Positions 17,522 through 26,586 of a stretch of DNA of 64,000 nt are shown piece after piece. The translations under genes were made by a program, and so were the position numbers. The notes beneath the pieces were generated by a model. The model was not told the DNA's origin and made no database searches. It worked only from the letters and a program-made list of their open reading frames with translations. Source of the stretch: Neobacillus nitrireducens (GTDB taxonomy: Bacteria > Bacillota > Bacilli > Bacillales > Cytobacillaceae); assembly GCF_030915405.1 (NCBI RefSeq), contig NZ_CP133262.1:62001-126000 (forward strand). The letters run 5' to 3'. Each line of letters starts with the position of its first letter. The first letter of the stretch is position 1.

Positions 17522-19009
17522 CTTGATAAATTCATAGAAAATCCATTTGATAAAAATGGCGGGAAACTATATAAAACAGGAGATAAAGCAAAGTATACAA
17601 TGGCTGAAGAAATTATTTTTTTAGGAAGAGTAGATGATCAAGTTAAAATAAGAGGATTCAGAGTTGAGATAAATGAAGTTGAAAACGCTATAAAAAACTA
17701 CGCAGAAATAATCCAAGTAAGCGTTATTGTTAAAGGGGAAGAATACAACGAGAAAAAATTAGTTGCTTTTATTACAGTTAATAAATTGGAGATTTTTTCA
17801 TTGAAAAAGTTGAAAAATCACTTAAAAGGTTTTTTACCGCAATATATGATTCCTACAAAATTTGTAGTTTTAGATAAAATGCCTATAACAAAAAATGGCA
17901 AGGTTGATAAAAACGCTTTACATGCTAATAATTCGGATGCTTTAGCAGTAGTTAATTCAGAATTTGATTTACCAACCACAATAACTGAAAAGAGACTTTG
18001 CGAAATATGGGAGGATTTATTAGAAGTAAAATATATAGGAATAAACGATGACTTTTTTGAAATAGGAGGTCATTCACTATTAGCTACTCAACTTCTGACC
18101 CGGATTAGAAGCGAGTTTAAAGTGCTACTTGATTACAAAGTTTTATTTAGAGATTTAACAATTTGTAATTTGGCCAATGAAATTAATAATCAGATTAAAA
18201 AATATGGAGAATTAACTCAACTTGGTAATAATTCAAAGTATGAAAACGAAGAGATTGGTATACTAATGCAAAGAGGAGAATCAAATATAGCTCCTGTTAT
18301 CTTTATACATCCCTTAAGAGGGGGATTACTATGTTTTTCTAAATTAATACCATCTCTAGAATTCAATGGAATTATATTTGGTGTAGAATCTATTGGTTAT
18401 AGCACTGATAGAGATTCGCTTTCTAATGTCATGGAAATGGCAGAGATTTATACTAAAAGAATACTTGATTTAGGAATTAAAGATAATTGTACGTTAATTG
18501 GATATTCTTTTAGTGGTATTATAGCTTTAGAAGTGGCGAGAAATCTTGAAAGACTGGGTAAAAAGATAAATTCTTTGATTTTACTTGATTCCCATACCTT
18601 TACACAAAGTGTAAAAGAGGAAGCAAATAATTCATTGAGAAGTTTTTTAGCACATAAAAAACTAATGAAAAGTGATAATTCATCACTCGATGTTATATAT
18701 TCGGAGATAACAAGATTAATTGGTTATAATATTCCTAAGAATAAAATTTCTATTGAACGTGATTTAAAGGTCCGTACAGCAAATCTAAAAGCGATTGTTG
18801 ACTATGAAATAAATCCAGAAAAAATTAACTCTGATATTTATCTTTTTAGAGTTCGTGATAACCCAAACTCTGATGAGTTATATAATCAATGGAAAACAGC
18901 CACTAAAGGCAACTATGTCGAACAATTTATATCCGGTTCACATTTGACTATAGTAGAATCTCCTTTTGTAGAATCTTTGGCTAAAAAAATCGATGCTTAC
19001 CTACCTTAA
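17522..19009 (+). pseudogene. 3' end of a nonribosomal peptide synthetase: A(C-term)-PCP-TE
   Basis: The open frame begins at the breakpoint and encodes 495 residues. It contains the end of an adenylation domain (LYKTGDKAKY, A8 GRVDDQVKIRGFRVE, A10 NGKVDKNAL), a carrier domain (DDFFEIGGHSLL, phosphopantetheine Ser about 185) and a type I thioesterase (GYSFSG, Ser about 329, with LLDSH and GSHLTIVE supplying Asp and His). These would activate, carry and release the last residue of a peptide. The rest of the synthetase is absent, so it is a remnant; an in-frame ATG (17600) could still make a PCP-TE protein. It is noticeably AT-richer than the flanking core genes. Confidence 0.85.
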
Positions 19010-19072
19010 TTAATTCCAATGACGGAATATTCTTATTTTAAATTAACCTATTACAGATAAGAGTGAGATAAC

Positions 19073-19781
19073 ATGACAGAAACAGCAGAAGTGCAATTAT
19101 TTGCTATAAACACTAAAGAATTAACAATAGATTTTTACTATTCAGATGTAACAAATTATCTTCCTATAAATGAAATCGAGAAGATAGGAAAGAAAAAAAA
19201 ACATAAAGATTTATTAAATAGCCTTATAGGATATTTAATAATTACCGGCTATCTATGTAAATATGCAGGAGTGAGGAGAGAACGAATTGAATTTCATAGG
19301 AATCAATGGGGAAAACCTTTTCTTAAAAATGATTTAAAGTGGAAGGGGAGTTTTAATATCTCTCATTCCAATGACTGGGTGATTTGTGGTATATCTAATT
19401 CTCAAATTATAGGTGTTGATATTGAAAAAAAAAATTCCCATGAGCATCTATTCTTTAAATTATTGTTTTACTGAAAGGGAAATAAGACAAACATTGGATT
19501 CAACTTATTCTTTTAACCCTATTAATCATTGGACCCTTAAAGAGTCATTTTTGAAAGCAATAGGGACAGGTTTACAAAGAGACTTGAAATCTTTTGAGGT
19601 AATAATGGAAAATGAATCTTTTCATCTATACGATATCAAAAGGAAAAAAAAGGATAATTGTTATTTCCAAACTTTTACGTGGGAAGAGGAATACTACCTT
19701 TCTATATGTTCAAATCAACCGTTTTTATTATCTAATATAAAAAGAGTGCGATTAGAAGAAGTCCTAAATTGGTTTGATTAA
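19073..19781 (+). pseudogene. Sfp-type 4'-phosphopantetheinyl transferase, frameshifted in a poly-A tract
   Basis: Two overlapping frames together make one Sfp-like protein. Frame 1 (19073-19474) has FNISHSNDWVICGIS and GVDIEKK; frame 2 (to 19781) has YCFTEREI and HWTLKESFLKAIGTGLQRDL, the Mg-binding and KESFxK motifs. The switch point is a run of ten A at 19425-19434; removing one A restores GVDIEKKIPMSIY...YCFTEREI. Sfp enzymes convert apo-carrier domains to holo form, so this fits the NRPS end just upstream. The 10-A run could be an assembly error, slippage-prone or a true mutation. Confidence 0.8.
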
Positions 19782-19859
19782 TTACTAGAGTCTTGTATTT
19801 TTAAAAATTAGCCCTAAAAAAGACCACACTAATTTTATGGGTAACATTATTTAGTTTTT

Positions 19860-21060
19860 TATGGTGACAAATTTAGACATTTCAGTATTTAAGCCAGAGG
19901 TCTTTGAGAAATTCCTTTCTCATAAACATAGAGAATCAACTGGCCGAGATGTTCCCTTTGGATTCGGTGGACATTGTCTCCAATTGTGACAATGCCTTCT
20001 TTTTTTACTCTTTCCTCTGATATTCGAGGAAGTTATAGGTTAGAAATTGCAGACACCAATAACGTTCACTCTATCCCTTTGTACGAAAGCAATTGATGAT
20101 GGTCGAAACCGGGTAAATCCTTAAAATAACGGTATCCAGTCTCAATGTTCCAACGCACTTCTTAGTAGCACATGATCGTCACGAAATCCAGGCCGCTATT
20201 GTACACCGGAGACAAAACGGTTACCCTTTATTAAGTCATAATTGTCCTCCCAGGATACAAGGATTGTGGCATTTTCCGTATCACTGAGATTGCCTTCATA
20301 AGATATGTTTTATATCGGTGATGTCCCACCGTGACGGGGCGAAGGACATCAGCATGGAAATAATCAGAGATAAATTTGGAAAATTAAATTCCAATCCCTG
20401 CTGATAGACTTTTCGATTGGTCCGCAAACCGCCCAAAGGTGGTACCCTTTTGTGCTGCATGTATCAATCAATTTTTTGCTGGAATTCCAACTGTCCAACA
20501 AGACATAAACTTTCATTTGATAGTGATTCGTACTGGTCAATTAACTCAATGGCCAAATCATTTTTGCTTTTAAACATAAGTCCATTTTCTTTAAAGTAGT
20601 AGTCCCTGAAGTAAGAGCGATAATCAAAGGCATATGAATATCCTTCGCTAACAACGTGTGTAGAGACCATGCAATGTGACCAAACACTTTTCCAGTCGGA
20701 GTAGGAAAAGTGAAAATCCACCCCTCCATCTTGCGGGTAGTTATGTCCCTTTTTAATTGGGTGTCATCGATAGTTAGAAAGTGATCGCTCTTGTACCACC
20801 TAACATAGCACGAATCTTTTTGATTTTATCCATCATAAACTCTGAATGTGTCGCCGATTCGCACGGTTAGGGCACCAGGGAGATTCATCCAGAAATTTGG
20901 TCATACAGCTTAAGTGACGAGTTTCATGGTGGGCCTCCGTATTTGGAAGACTGTCTTCTTTCCGTCTGTCAGAATGTTTCCATGAATAAACATAAACACA
21001 TGATGGTTTTGTAGTTTGGAAAATCCAAGGCCTAAAGCAATAATAAAATTGACTATATAA
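19860..21060 (-). pseudogene. Decayed IS4-like transposase gene
   Basis: On the minus strand several frames carry successive pieces of one transposase. Near 21040-20910 is GFSKLQNHHVFMFIHGNILTDG; next comes a frame reading LSCMTKFLDESPWCPNRANR; then TPTGKVFGHIAWSLHTLLA and a GYSYAFDYRSYFRDYYF stretch (about 20720-20540). Around 20340 is YFHADVLRPVTVGHHRYK and near 20130 WNIETGYRYFKDLPGFDHHQ. The order and the WxIE..YR..K motif fit an IS4-superfamily DDE transposase. At least four frameshifts or stops make it inactive. Confidence 0.65.
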
Positions 21061-21282
21061 GAATAGAAGGTTACCATTAAAATGACATCCCCCTTATGGA
21101 TTTGGGTTGTGGTAACATGATTCAACATAAGATTTGGGATGTCCCTTTTTATTTTTCCTGTTCGACAAAGAATCCAAAGAATATAGGCAAATTGACAAGA
21201 TACATCATGACAAAAATTTTGCAAGACTCAAGTTAATTATATAAAAATCTAAAGTTGTTGATATTTTAAGTGTAAAATAACC

Positions 21283-21363
21283 AAAAAATAGAGCATCTCC
21301 CCATCATTTATAACGAGAATTATAACACACTCGTTAATAGACTGGAGAGATGCTCTATTTTTT
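21283..21363. repeat. 17-bp inverted repeat enclosing a promoter-like box
   Basis: Arms 21283-21299 and 21347-21363 (TAGAGCATCTC / GAGATGCTCTA core with A/T tails) enclose a minus-strand TATAAT (21324-21319). It lies upstream of the IS4-like transposase remnant and may be its end and promoter, or a terminator. No other gene is seen in 21061-21480. Confidence 0.5.
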
Positions 21364-21488
21364 GTATTATACACAAGAATGCCTGTTTGATTTACAAGAT
21401 ATATTTGGCGATTCTCTTTTATTCTAACGCTCATTCTCCTTTAGGAAAATATATTCTTCCTCAATTTTTACAATAACAACATACCATT

Positions 21489-21771
21489 GAAGCCACACAC
21501 TTTGAAGTACGGGAACAGGTGCCTCCAAAGGATGAAAAACCTAAAGATGAACCCAAGAAACGTGATCGTAAGTCCAAGGAGGAACGAGAACAATGGTTGA
21601 TTGAAAAAAAAAGCTGAACGCAAAGCCAGTCTCCTCTTTTTGAAAAAAAATTGAAGAACAGTTGGACGTTCCTTTAGCCGATCTTCGTGCTGGGATTCCA
21701 AAAGATCCCCAATGAGATGTGAAGAAGAATAGCGAAGGAGAAAAGTTCTTTTGGTACGGCTATAAGGACAA
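21489..21771 (+). pseudogene. IS1182-like transposase fragment
   Basis: The plus strand reads EATHFEVREQVPPKDEKPK, then RKSKEEREQWLIEKK, a frameshift in an A run, then EEQLDVPLADLRAGIPKDPQ, a TGA in place of a Trp codon, and DVKKNSEGEKFFWYGYKDN. This is the linker and central DDE region of an IS1182-type transposase. The piece joins directly to RHS coding sequence at 21772, marking a recombination or insertion breakpoint. Confidence 0.65.
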
Positions 21772-22947
21772 TATGATCAGCTAAATCAATTGAAACAAGA
21801 GACTTTATTAGATGGAACGACGATTTCCTATGAATACGATTCTGTAGGAAATCGGACGAAAAAAACCATTACGAAAGGTACTAGTTCCACCATCACCACC
21901 TATGACTTTAATCAAGCAAATCAAATAATATCTGAAAATAACCAGTCATATATATACGATTTAAGTGGGAACTTGGTGGATAATGGGAAATTTTTATTTA
22001 CTTTTAATCCGGATAATCTTCTAATTGAAGTAAAAGAGAAAGCTATAGGGAACACAAAAGCTTCCTTCACTTACGATTATGAGGGTAGACGTAAAACAAT
22101 GACTACATCAAGTGGAACTATATCTTTTCATTATGATCAAGTAGGTAATGTTATTTTTGAAACAGATCAAAATGGAACCATTCTTGTGGAATACACTTGG
22201 GATAATAAAAACCGACCTGTGACAATAATCAAAAATAGTGTTACCTTTTACTACCATTTAAATGGTCATGGTGATGTAATAGAACTAACGGATAAAGACG
22301 GCAATAGTGTAGCAGCATATACGTATGATGCATGGGGTAATATAATTTCTAAAACAGGTACAATGGCGTCATCCAATCCTTATCGTTATGCAAGTTATCG
22401 ATACGACGAGGAAATAGGATTATATTATTTATTAGCTAGGTATTATAATCCTAATACCGGTGTATTTTTATCTTTTGACCCAGAACTAGGGGATGAAATC
22501 TATCCTTTAACTCTAAATGGGTATAACTATGTAAGTAATAATCCAATAATGTTATTTGACCCTGATGGAAGGAAAGAAATGAGTGATGTAGGTGGAGGAG
22601 GATTTGGTGGATCTTTTGGATTTAGAGTTAGAGGAACTGTTCGTTTACCTAGGCCGAAACCAGTAAATTTACCATCATATAAAAGAATAAAGATTGACAT
22701 GGAAGAGGTCATATCTGGACATACAAAAGGGGGTTATAGAGCTAAACAAAGCAAAATAAAAGATTTATTTCCAGATAATATGAGTAAAAAGCGAATCGAG
22801 AAGGCGATAAAAAATGCTTATAAAAACGGGAAGAAGATAAAAACCCAGGATCATAGGGTCAAAGTTCAAGGTAAAAGCAATGGTATGAAAATAGAAATGT
22901 GGGTAAATACAAAAACAAAAACTATAGAAACAGCTTATCCCAAATAA
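21772..22947 (+). CDS. Truncated RHS protein tail with an EndoU-like C-terminal toxin domain
   Basis: RHS coding begins at the breakpoint with YDQLNQLKQETLLDG and runs to 22947; the first usable start is TTG 21790. The YD-repeat tail and RHS core signature (YRYDEEIGLYYLLARYYN) are followed by a new C-terminus after DPDGRKE (about 22575). This region contains VISGHTKGGY (His codon 22720), IKDLFPDNMSKKRIEKAIKN and the terminal GMKIEMWVNTKTKTIETAYP, the pattern of bacterial EndoU RNase tips. All secretion and N-terminal parts are gone, so it is an orphan tip; it could recombine into the complete RHS gene through the shared repeats. A putative immunity gene follows after 16 nt. Confidence 0.8.
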   Translation, partial: YDQLNQLKQETLLDGTTISYEYDSVGNRTKKTITKGTSSTITTYDFNQANQIISENNQSYIYDLSGNLVDNGKFLFTFNPDNLLIEVKEKAIGNTKASFTYDYEGRRKTMTTSSGTISFHYDQVGNVIFETDQNGTILVEYTWDNKNRPVTIIKNSVTFYYHLNGHGDVIELTDKDGNSVAAYTYDAWGNIISKTGTMASSNPYRYASYRYDEEIGLYYLLARYYNPNTGVFLSFDPELGDEIYPLTLNGYNYVSNNPIMLFDPDGRKEMSDVGGGGFGGSFGFRVRGTVRLPRPKPVNLPSYKRIKIDMEEVISGHTKGGYRAKQSKIKDLFPDNMSKKRIEKAIKNAYKNGKKIKTQDHRVKVQGKSNGMKIEMWVNTKTKTIETAYPK

Positions 22948-22963
22948 TAAGTGAGGTTTTATT

Positions 22964-23416
22964 ATGGTAGAAAAAGCGGATATTATTGTTAATTTTAATA
23001 GCTTATGTATTAGTAGTCGGAAATCTATCACTGGAGAAATTTATTTTTTGATTGGGGATCGTTATTTTCCTGAAGAGGGATGGAATGATTTTGTTATTAT
23101 CATACTGAGTTGGTGGCACAAAGCATTAATAAATATAAAAAACAGTCAAACTAATACTACACATGAATTTGATTTTATGGATGGTCCATTGGTAGTAAAG
23201 GCTACTAAAATTTCCGAAAATAATTTAAAATTAGATTTTATAAAAGAAAATAGTGACACTCAAGAAATTTTCTTTACTAGTATAAGTAATTTTTTTCAGC
23301 TAGAAAAATCATTAATGGATGTTACAAAAAGACTTTTAAAAGAGATTAATTTAAAAGGGTGGCACTCAGACGAAATTGAAGAGTTAGAAAAAATGTTCAA
23401 TATTTTAAAAGGTTAG
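22964..23416 (+). CDS. Putative immunity protein for the EndoU-like tip
   Basis: 150 residues, acidic, no signal peptide or membrane segment. The region YFPEEGWNDFVIIILSWWHK (residues about 35-54) resembles motifs in several small immunity families of polymorphic toxin loci, but I cannot name the family. It starts 16 nt after the toxin tip and ends before a strong terminator, so the two genes form one unit. The role is inferred from position. Confidence 0.6.
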   Translation: MVEKADIIVNFNSLCISSRKSITGEIYFLIGDRYFPEEGWNDFVIIILSWWHKALINIKNSQTNTTHEFDFMDGPLVVKATKISENNLKLDFIKENSDTQEIFFTSISNFFQLEKSLMDVTKRLLKEINLKGWHSDEIEELEKMFNILKG

Positions 23417-23507
23417 TCGAATGTTTAAAGTATCCTAAAAGTTTTGGCATCCTTTTGTAGTCTCGTTACCTGCCGCCACCCGGGGATGTAGAATTCTGTC
23501 TAAGTTG

Positions 23508-23555
23508 AAAGAGTCAAAGCCGTCAAAAATAGGACGGTTTTGACTCTTTTTTTCA
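23508..23555 (+). terminator. Intrinsic terminator after the EndoU cassette
   Basis: A 17-bp stem (23508-23524 with 23533-23549), 8-nt loop and T run. Confidence 0.85.
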
Positions 23556-23640
23556 TAAATGGAATAAACTAAACAAAGTGTGTTGAGAACATTCGTTTAC
23601 AAACTACAAGTGGTAACAGGTAAATTCGAATTCAACAGGG

Positions 23641-23758
23641 TGGTCGCTCGTTTATCAGACGATTAATTTCACTTTTCAAGAAACGAATGTATTCAGCGGC
23701 TATGTCAAAACAGCGGCAACGACTGGAAAAGCCTATCTCAAAGTAGAATACTTTGAGA
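23641..23758 (+). pseudogene. RHS CBM-module fragment
   Basis: In frame from 23641 it reads WSLVYQTINFTFQETNVFSG and YVKTAATTGKAYLKVEYF, close to the carbohydrate-binding-like modules of the large RHS protein (compare IASAYIKTENTAGTALMKIEYL). It has no start and ends within a palindrome, so it is debris of another RHS gene. Confidence 0.6.
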
Positions 23759-23772
23759 TAGGCTTTTCCAGT
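23722..23772. repeat. Perfect 24-bp inverted repeat at a breakpoint
   Basis: Arms 23722-23745 and 23749-23772 are exact reverse complements with a 3-nt spacer (GAA). The left arm is RHS coding sequence; the right arm is its inverted copy and leads into the membrane-protein pseudogene. It looks like an inverted duplication at a recombination junction. Confidence 0.85.
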
Positions 23773-23773
23773 A

Positions 23774-24409
23774 CTAGGAGGGGGCAAAGAAACTCCTATG
23801 GGTTGATTTGTTTTTATCTTCCTTTTCTTCGATTTCCTCAATACAAATTTCAAGTATATCCGTGATAATTCCATATCGTTTCTTATTTCTTTGAATTTGG
23901 GCTACCATATAAGCAACCGTGGTAACGATAAGCATTATTAGTAAGAAATAATCAGAACTCCTAACAAGGGATATTTCAAAACTTTTTTTCAGAACATATT
24001 CTCTTAAGACCAATATTACAAATGATGAAAACATTGTCATTAATGCTGTCCAGTAAATTTGATCGGAATTTTCATTGGAAAGTTGTTTATAGTATGCTTA
24101 ATATAATTTTAAAGTTTCTTTATTTCCGCGAGTTAAATTTATAAATGTATTTTTTACTATTTGTAAATTCTCTAAAGTTTTATATTTAACTTTTTGAGAA
24201 CTAAGAAGATAAATAAGGAACTCATCATAATTTGTTAAATTGTCAAGCCATTGATAAATGCTTATTTTTCTATGTATCCAATTTAATGGAATTTCAATTT
24301 TTGTAATCAAAATTAATACTACCCAATACATATAAATAGCTAACAATGTGATAACCCACGTTATAATAATTTTTGGGCTGTGAAAAAGTCCAAAAAAGAA
24401 TAAAATCAA
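23774..24409 (-). pseudogene. Membrane protein gene interrupted by one in-frame TAA
   Basis: Two frames (24409-24098 and 24040-23774) are in the same phase and separated only by a TAA codon at 24100-24098. With it read through, the product has about 211 residues with a hydrophobic N-terminus (ITWVITLLAIYMYWVVLILI), a middle cytoplasmic region and two further hydrophobic segments (MFSSFVILVL, FLLIMLIVTTVAYMVA) before an acidic tail. No ATG is seen; TTG 24409 is the best start and has no clear ribosome site. The family is unknown. Its 3' end touches the 24-bp palindrome, so the tail may be chimeric. Confidence 0.55.
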
Positions 24410-24529
24410 ACCTGGAATGCCAATTAGGTAAAATATGAATTATTCAAATAAAGTTGAGCTAAAGCTTCGCAATGAGAATGGAAAACGTTTGTAGATGTAG
24501 TCAATGCAGAAAAACAATTAAAGGAATTT

Positions 24530-24982
24530 ATGAATTCAAAAGAGAGATGTGTATTAATTACAGGGACACATCAATTTCAGAAACACGTTTTAGCTCTTCG
24601 AACTGTGGTGGAATGTGCCAATAAATCAAACATCCTTCTTAGAGTAAACGCTATGAATAATCTCGATACAATTTTAGAATCTAATAAGAAATTTAAATCA
24701 GGAATACCTTATAAAACTGGAAGTACTAATAACTTATATATTGATACAATTAAGTCAACTACTTGGAATAATAATCCATACAATATCGATTACGCAGTTC
24801 TTTATCCTTTAGATTCTGTAGGTAAATCGAGTAGTCAAAAAGAAATAATGGATGATTTTAATATAAGACATGTAAAAAAAATATTCTTAGTAAGTTGGAC
24901 AGATACTCATGATTTTTCTTGGGCAAATAAATATATAGATTGTCATGTTGTTTACGACGTAGAAGAGGAAGATCCGGAATAA
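24530..24982 (+). CDS. Hypothetical protein (150 aa), possibly 5'-truncated
   Basis: No family recognised. The frame has ERCVLITGTHQFQKHVLALR early, then RVNAMNNLD, GSTNNLYIDTIKSTTWNNNP, and a VKKIFLVSWTDTHDFSWANK segment. It extends upstream without an ATG (FVDVVNAEKQLKEF from about 24488), and another frame before that reads KVELKLRNENGKR. This suggests that the true N-terminus was lost or frameshifted near 24490. No clear ribosome site precedes ATG 24530. Confidence 0.45.
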   Translation: MNSKERCVLITGTHQFQKHVLALRTVVECANKSNILLRVNAMNNLDTILESNKKFKSGIPYKTGSTNNLYIDTIKSTTWNNNPYNIDYAVLYPLDSVGKSSSQKEIMDDFNIRHVKKIFLVSWTDTHDFSWANKYIDCHVVYDVEEEDPE

Positions 24983-25011
24983 AATCCTCCTGTAATTTCT
25001 TAGAATAGGAA

Positions 25012-25149
25012 TCATCTATTGATATAGATATAAAACATTACGATCCAGAAGAGTAGAATGAGGAACCCAATAATCAAAACCGAAAAAAACGTCCCTCGTA
25101 ATTCTTCCTTATTCGTCGCATCGGAGGTTGTTTTACCCTGTTGCGTCAT
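25012..25149 (-). CDS. Cytochrome c oxidase subunit IIa-like small membrane protein
   Basis: 45 codons from ATG 25149 behind AAGGGGTGG. The product has a polar start (MTQQGKTTSDATNKEELRGT) and one transmembrane helix (FSVLIIGFLILLFWIVMFYI). The EE-LRGTFxSVL pattern is that of subunit IIa of ba3-type oxidases in bacilli, a single-helix subunit of the terminal oxidase. In relatives the genes for subunits II and I follow; here the next DNA in that direction is the mobile accessory region, so this gene looks orphaned. Confidence 0.7.
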   Translation of the reverse strand: MTQQGKTTSDATNKEELRGTFFSVLIIGFLILLFWIVMFYIYINR

Positions 25150-25323
25150 GATACCACCCCTTCCATTATTTACCCACTAATCAGTTATTTACCAAAAAGG
25201 TAGTTTTCATAATTTTATTTGGAAAGTTTTTCTAGAAAGAAAGGGTGGTAAGCATTTATTTTTGATTTCTGCCTTCCTATTGTTACTATAGTAGTAATCT
25301 CTAATGGGAAAGGAATTGCTAAA

Positions 25324-26325
25324 ATGGCAACAATTAATATACCTGTATCTGTTTTGAATTTAGCACCGATCCGAAATGGGCAAAGTTCTAGTCAAGCGAT
25401 TGAAGCTATGGTCGATCTTGCGCAAGCCGTCGAAAAAATGGGCTATCAACGCTATTGGATTGCAGAACATCATAATACCGCTACACTTGTCAGTTCAGCG
25501 ACATCCATTTTAATCAAACATGTATTAGAACATACGAGTACTATTCATGTTGGTTCTGGGGGGATTATGCTGCCGAATCATTCACCGCTCGTGGTGGCTG
25601 AACAATTTGGAACCATGGCAACGATTTATCCGAATCGTGTCGACCTCGGACTGGGCCGGGCTCCTGGTACAGATATGATGACAGCAAGCGCCTTAAGGCG
25701 TTCAAAAAATGATTCTGTCTATACGTTTCCAGATGATGTCCAAGCATTGCTAACTTATTTCGGCCCGGGAGAGAAGCAAAGCTATGTGAAAGCCTATCCT
25801 GGAGTTGGCACGAATATACCGATTTATATCCTTGGATCATCGACTGATTCCGCTTATCTAGCGGCAAGCTTGGGACTTCCGTATGTATTTGCGTCCCACT
25901 TCGCACCAAGATACATGGAAGAAGCAATCTCGATTTATCGGAGTCGATTCCAGCCCTCTGAATATTTAGATAAGCCATATATGATGGTCTGTTTAAATGT
26001 CATTGCTGCCGAAACGGATGAAGAGGCTCAATTTCTATCAACCACGATGCAGCAATTTTTCCTAAATGTCGTTCGTGGTACCCAAAATCCGTTACAACCG
26101 CCTGTTGAAAATCTGGATGAGATTTGGACCCCGATGGAAAAAGAAATGGCCGCATCGAAGCAAAGTGTAACATTGTTAGGAAGCAAGGAGACGGTCAAAC
26201 TGCAGTTGACAAAGTTCCAGGAGTATTATCATGTCGATGAACTCATGGCCGTATCGTATATTTATGACACGGAGAAACAAAAACGTTCGTATGAAATATT
26301 AAAAGAAGTAGTCGACGGCAAATAA
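25324..26325 (+). CDS. LLM class flavin-dependent oxidoreductase (luciferase-like)
   Basis: 333 residues with the bacterial-luciferase TIM barrel pattern: [20 protein letters not shown] (about 42-61), [21 protein letters not shown] and [13 protein letters not shown], all typical of the YhbW/YvbT subgroup. These enzymes use FMN and often a partner reductase for oxidation or reduction of small molecules; the substrate is unknown. ATG 25324 follows GGAAAGGAA. It is transcribed alone, with a short hairpin terminator downstream. Confidence 0.85.
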   Translation: MATINIPVSVLNLAPIRNGQSSSQAIEAMVDLAQAVEKMGYQRYWIAEHHNTATLVSSATSILIKHVLEHTSTIHVGSGGIMLPNHSPLVVAEQFGTMATIYPNRVDLGLGRAPGTDMMTASALRRSKNDSVYTFPDDVQALLTYFGPGEKQSYVKAYPGVGTNIPIYILGSSTDSAYLAASLGLPYVFASHFAPRYMEEAISIYRSRFQPSEYLDKPYMMVCLNVIAAETDEEAQFLSTTMQQFFLNVVRGTQNPLQPPVENLDEIWTPMEKEMAASKQSVTLLGSKETVKLQLTKFQEYYHVDELMAVSYIYDTEKQKRSYEILKEVVDGK

Positions 26326-26369
26326 GCCAAAACATCTTGAAATGTAAAGTAAATGCACATCAAAATTTC

Positions 26370-26391
26370 ACCGCAATTGCGGTTTTTTTTA
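26370..26391 (+). terminator. Intrinsic terminator after the LLM oxidoreductase gene
   Basis: A self-complementary ACCGCAATTGCGGT followed by T8. Confidence 0.75.
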
Positions 26392-26586
26392 TTTGCAAAA
26401 GATACTATTCAGAAAAATTATCAAAAAGTAGCGTAAAACCCCTAGCTTTAGATATGGGGATATAAGCTGTATTTTTGTTCGTTTTTTTAGGATAATGTAA
26501 GTAATTTACTATACATTCTATAAAATTCTTTGGTATAATGGGGATGAAATTAGAACATTTGTTCTTTAGAGGAAGGGGTGAACAAA

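Noticed and set aside
23774..24409. Frameshift in the membrane protein
   Set aside because: Both halves are in the same phase; the break is a stop codon, not a frameshift.
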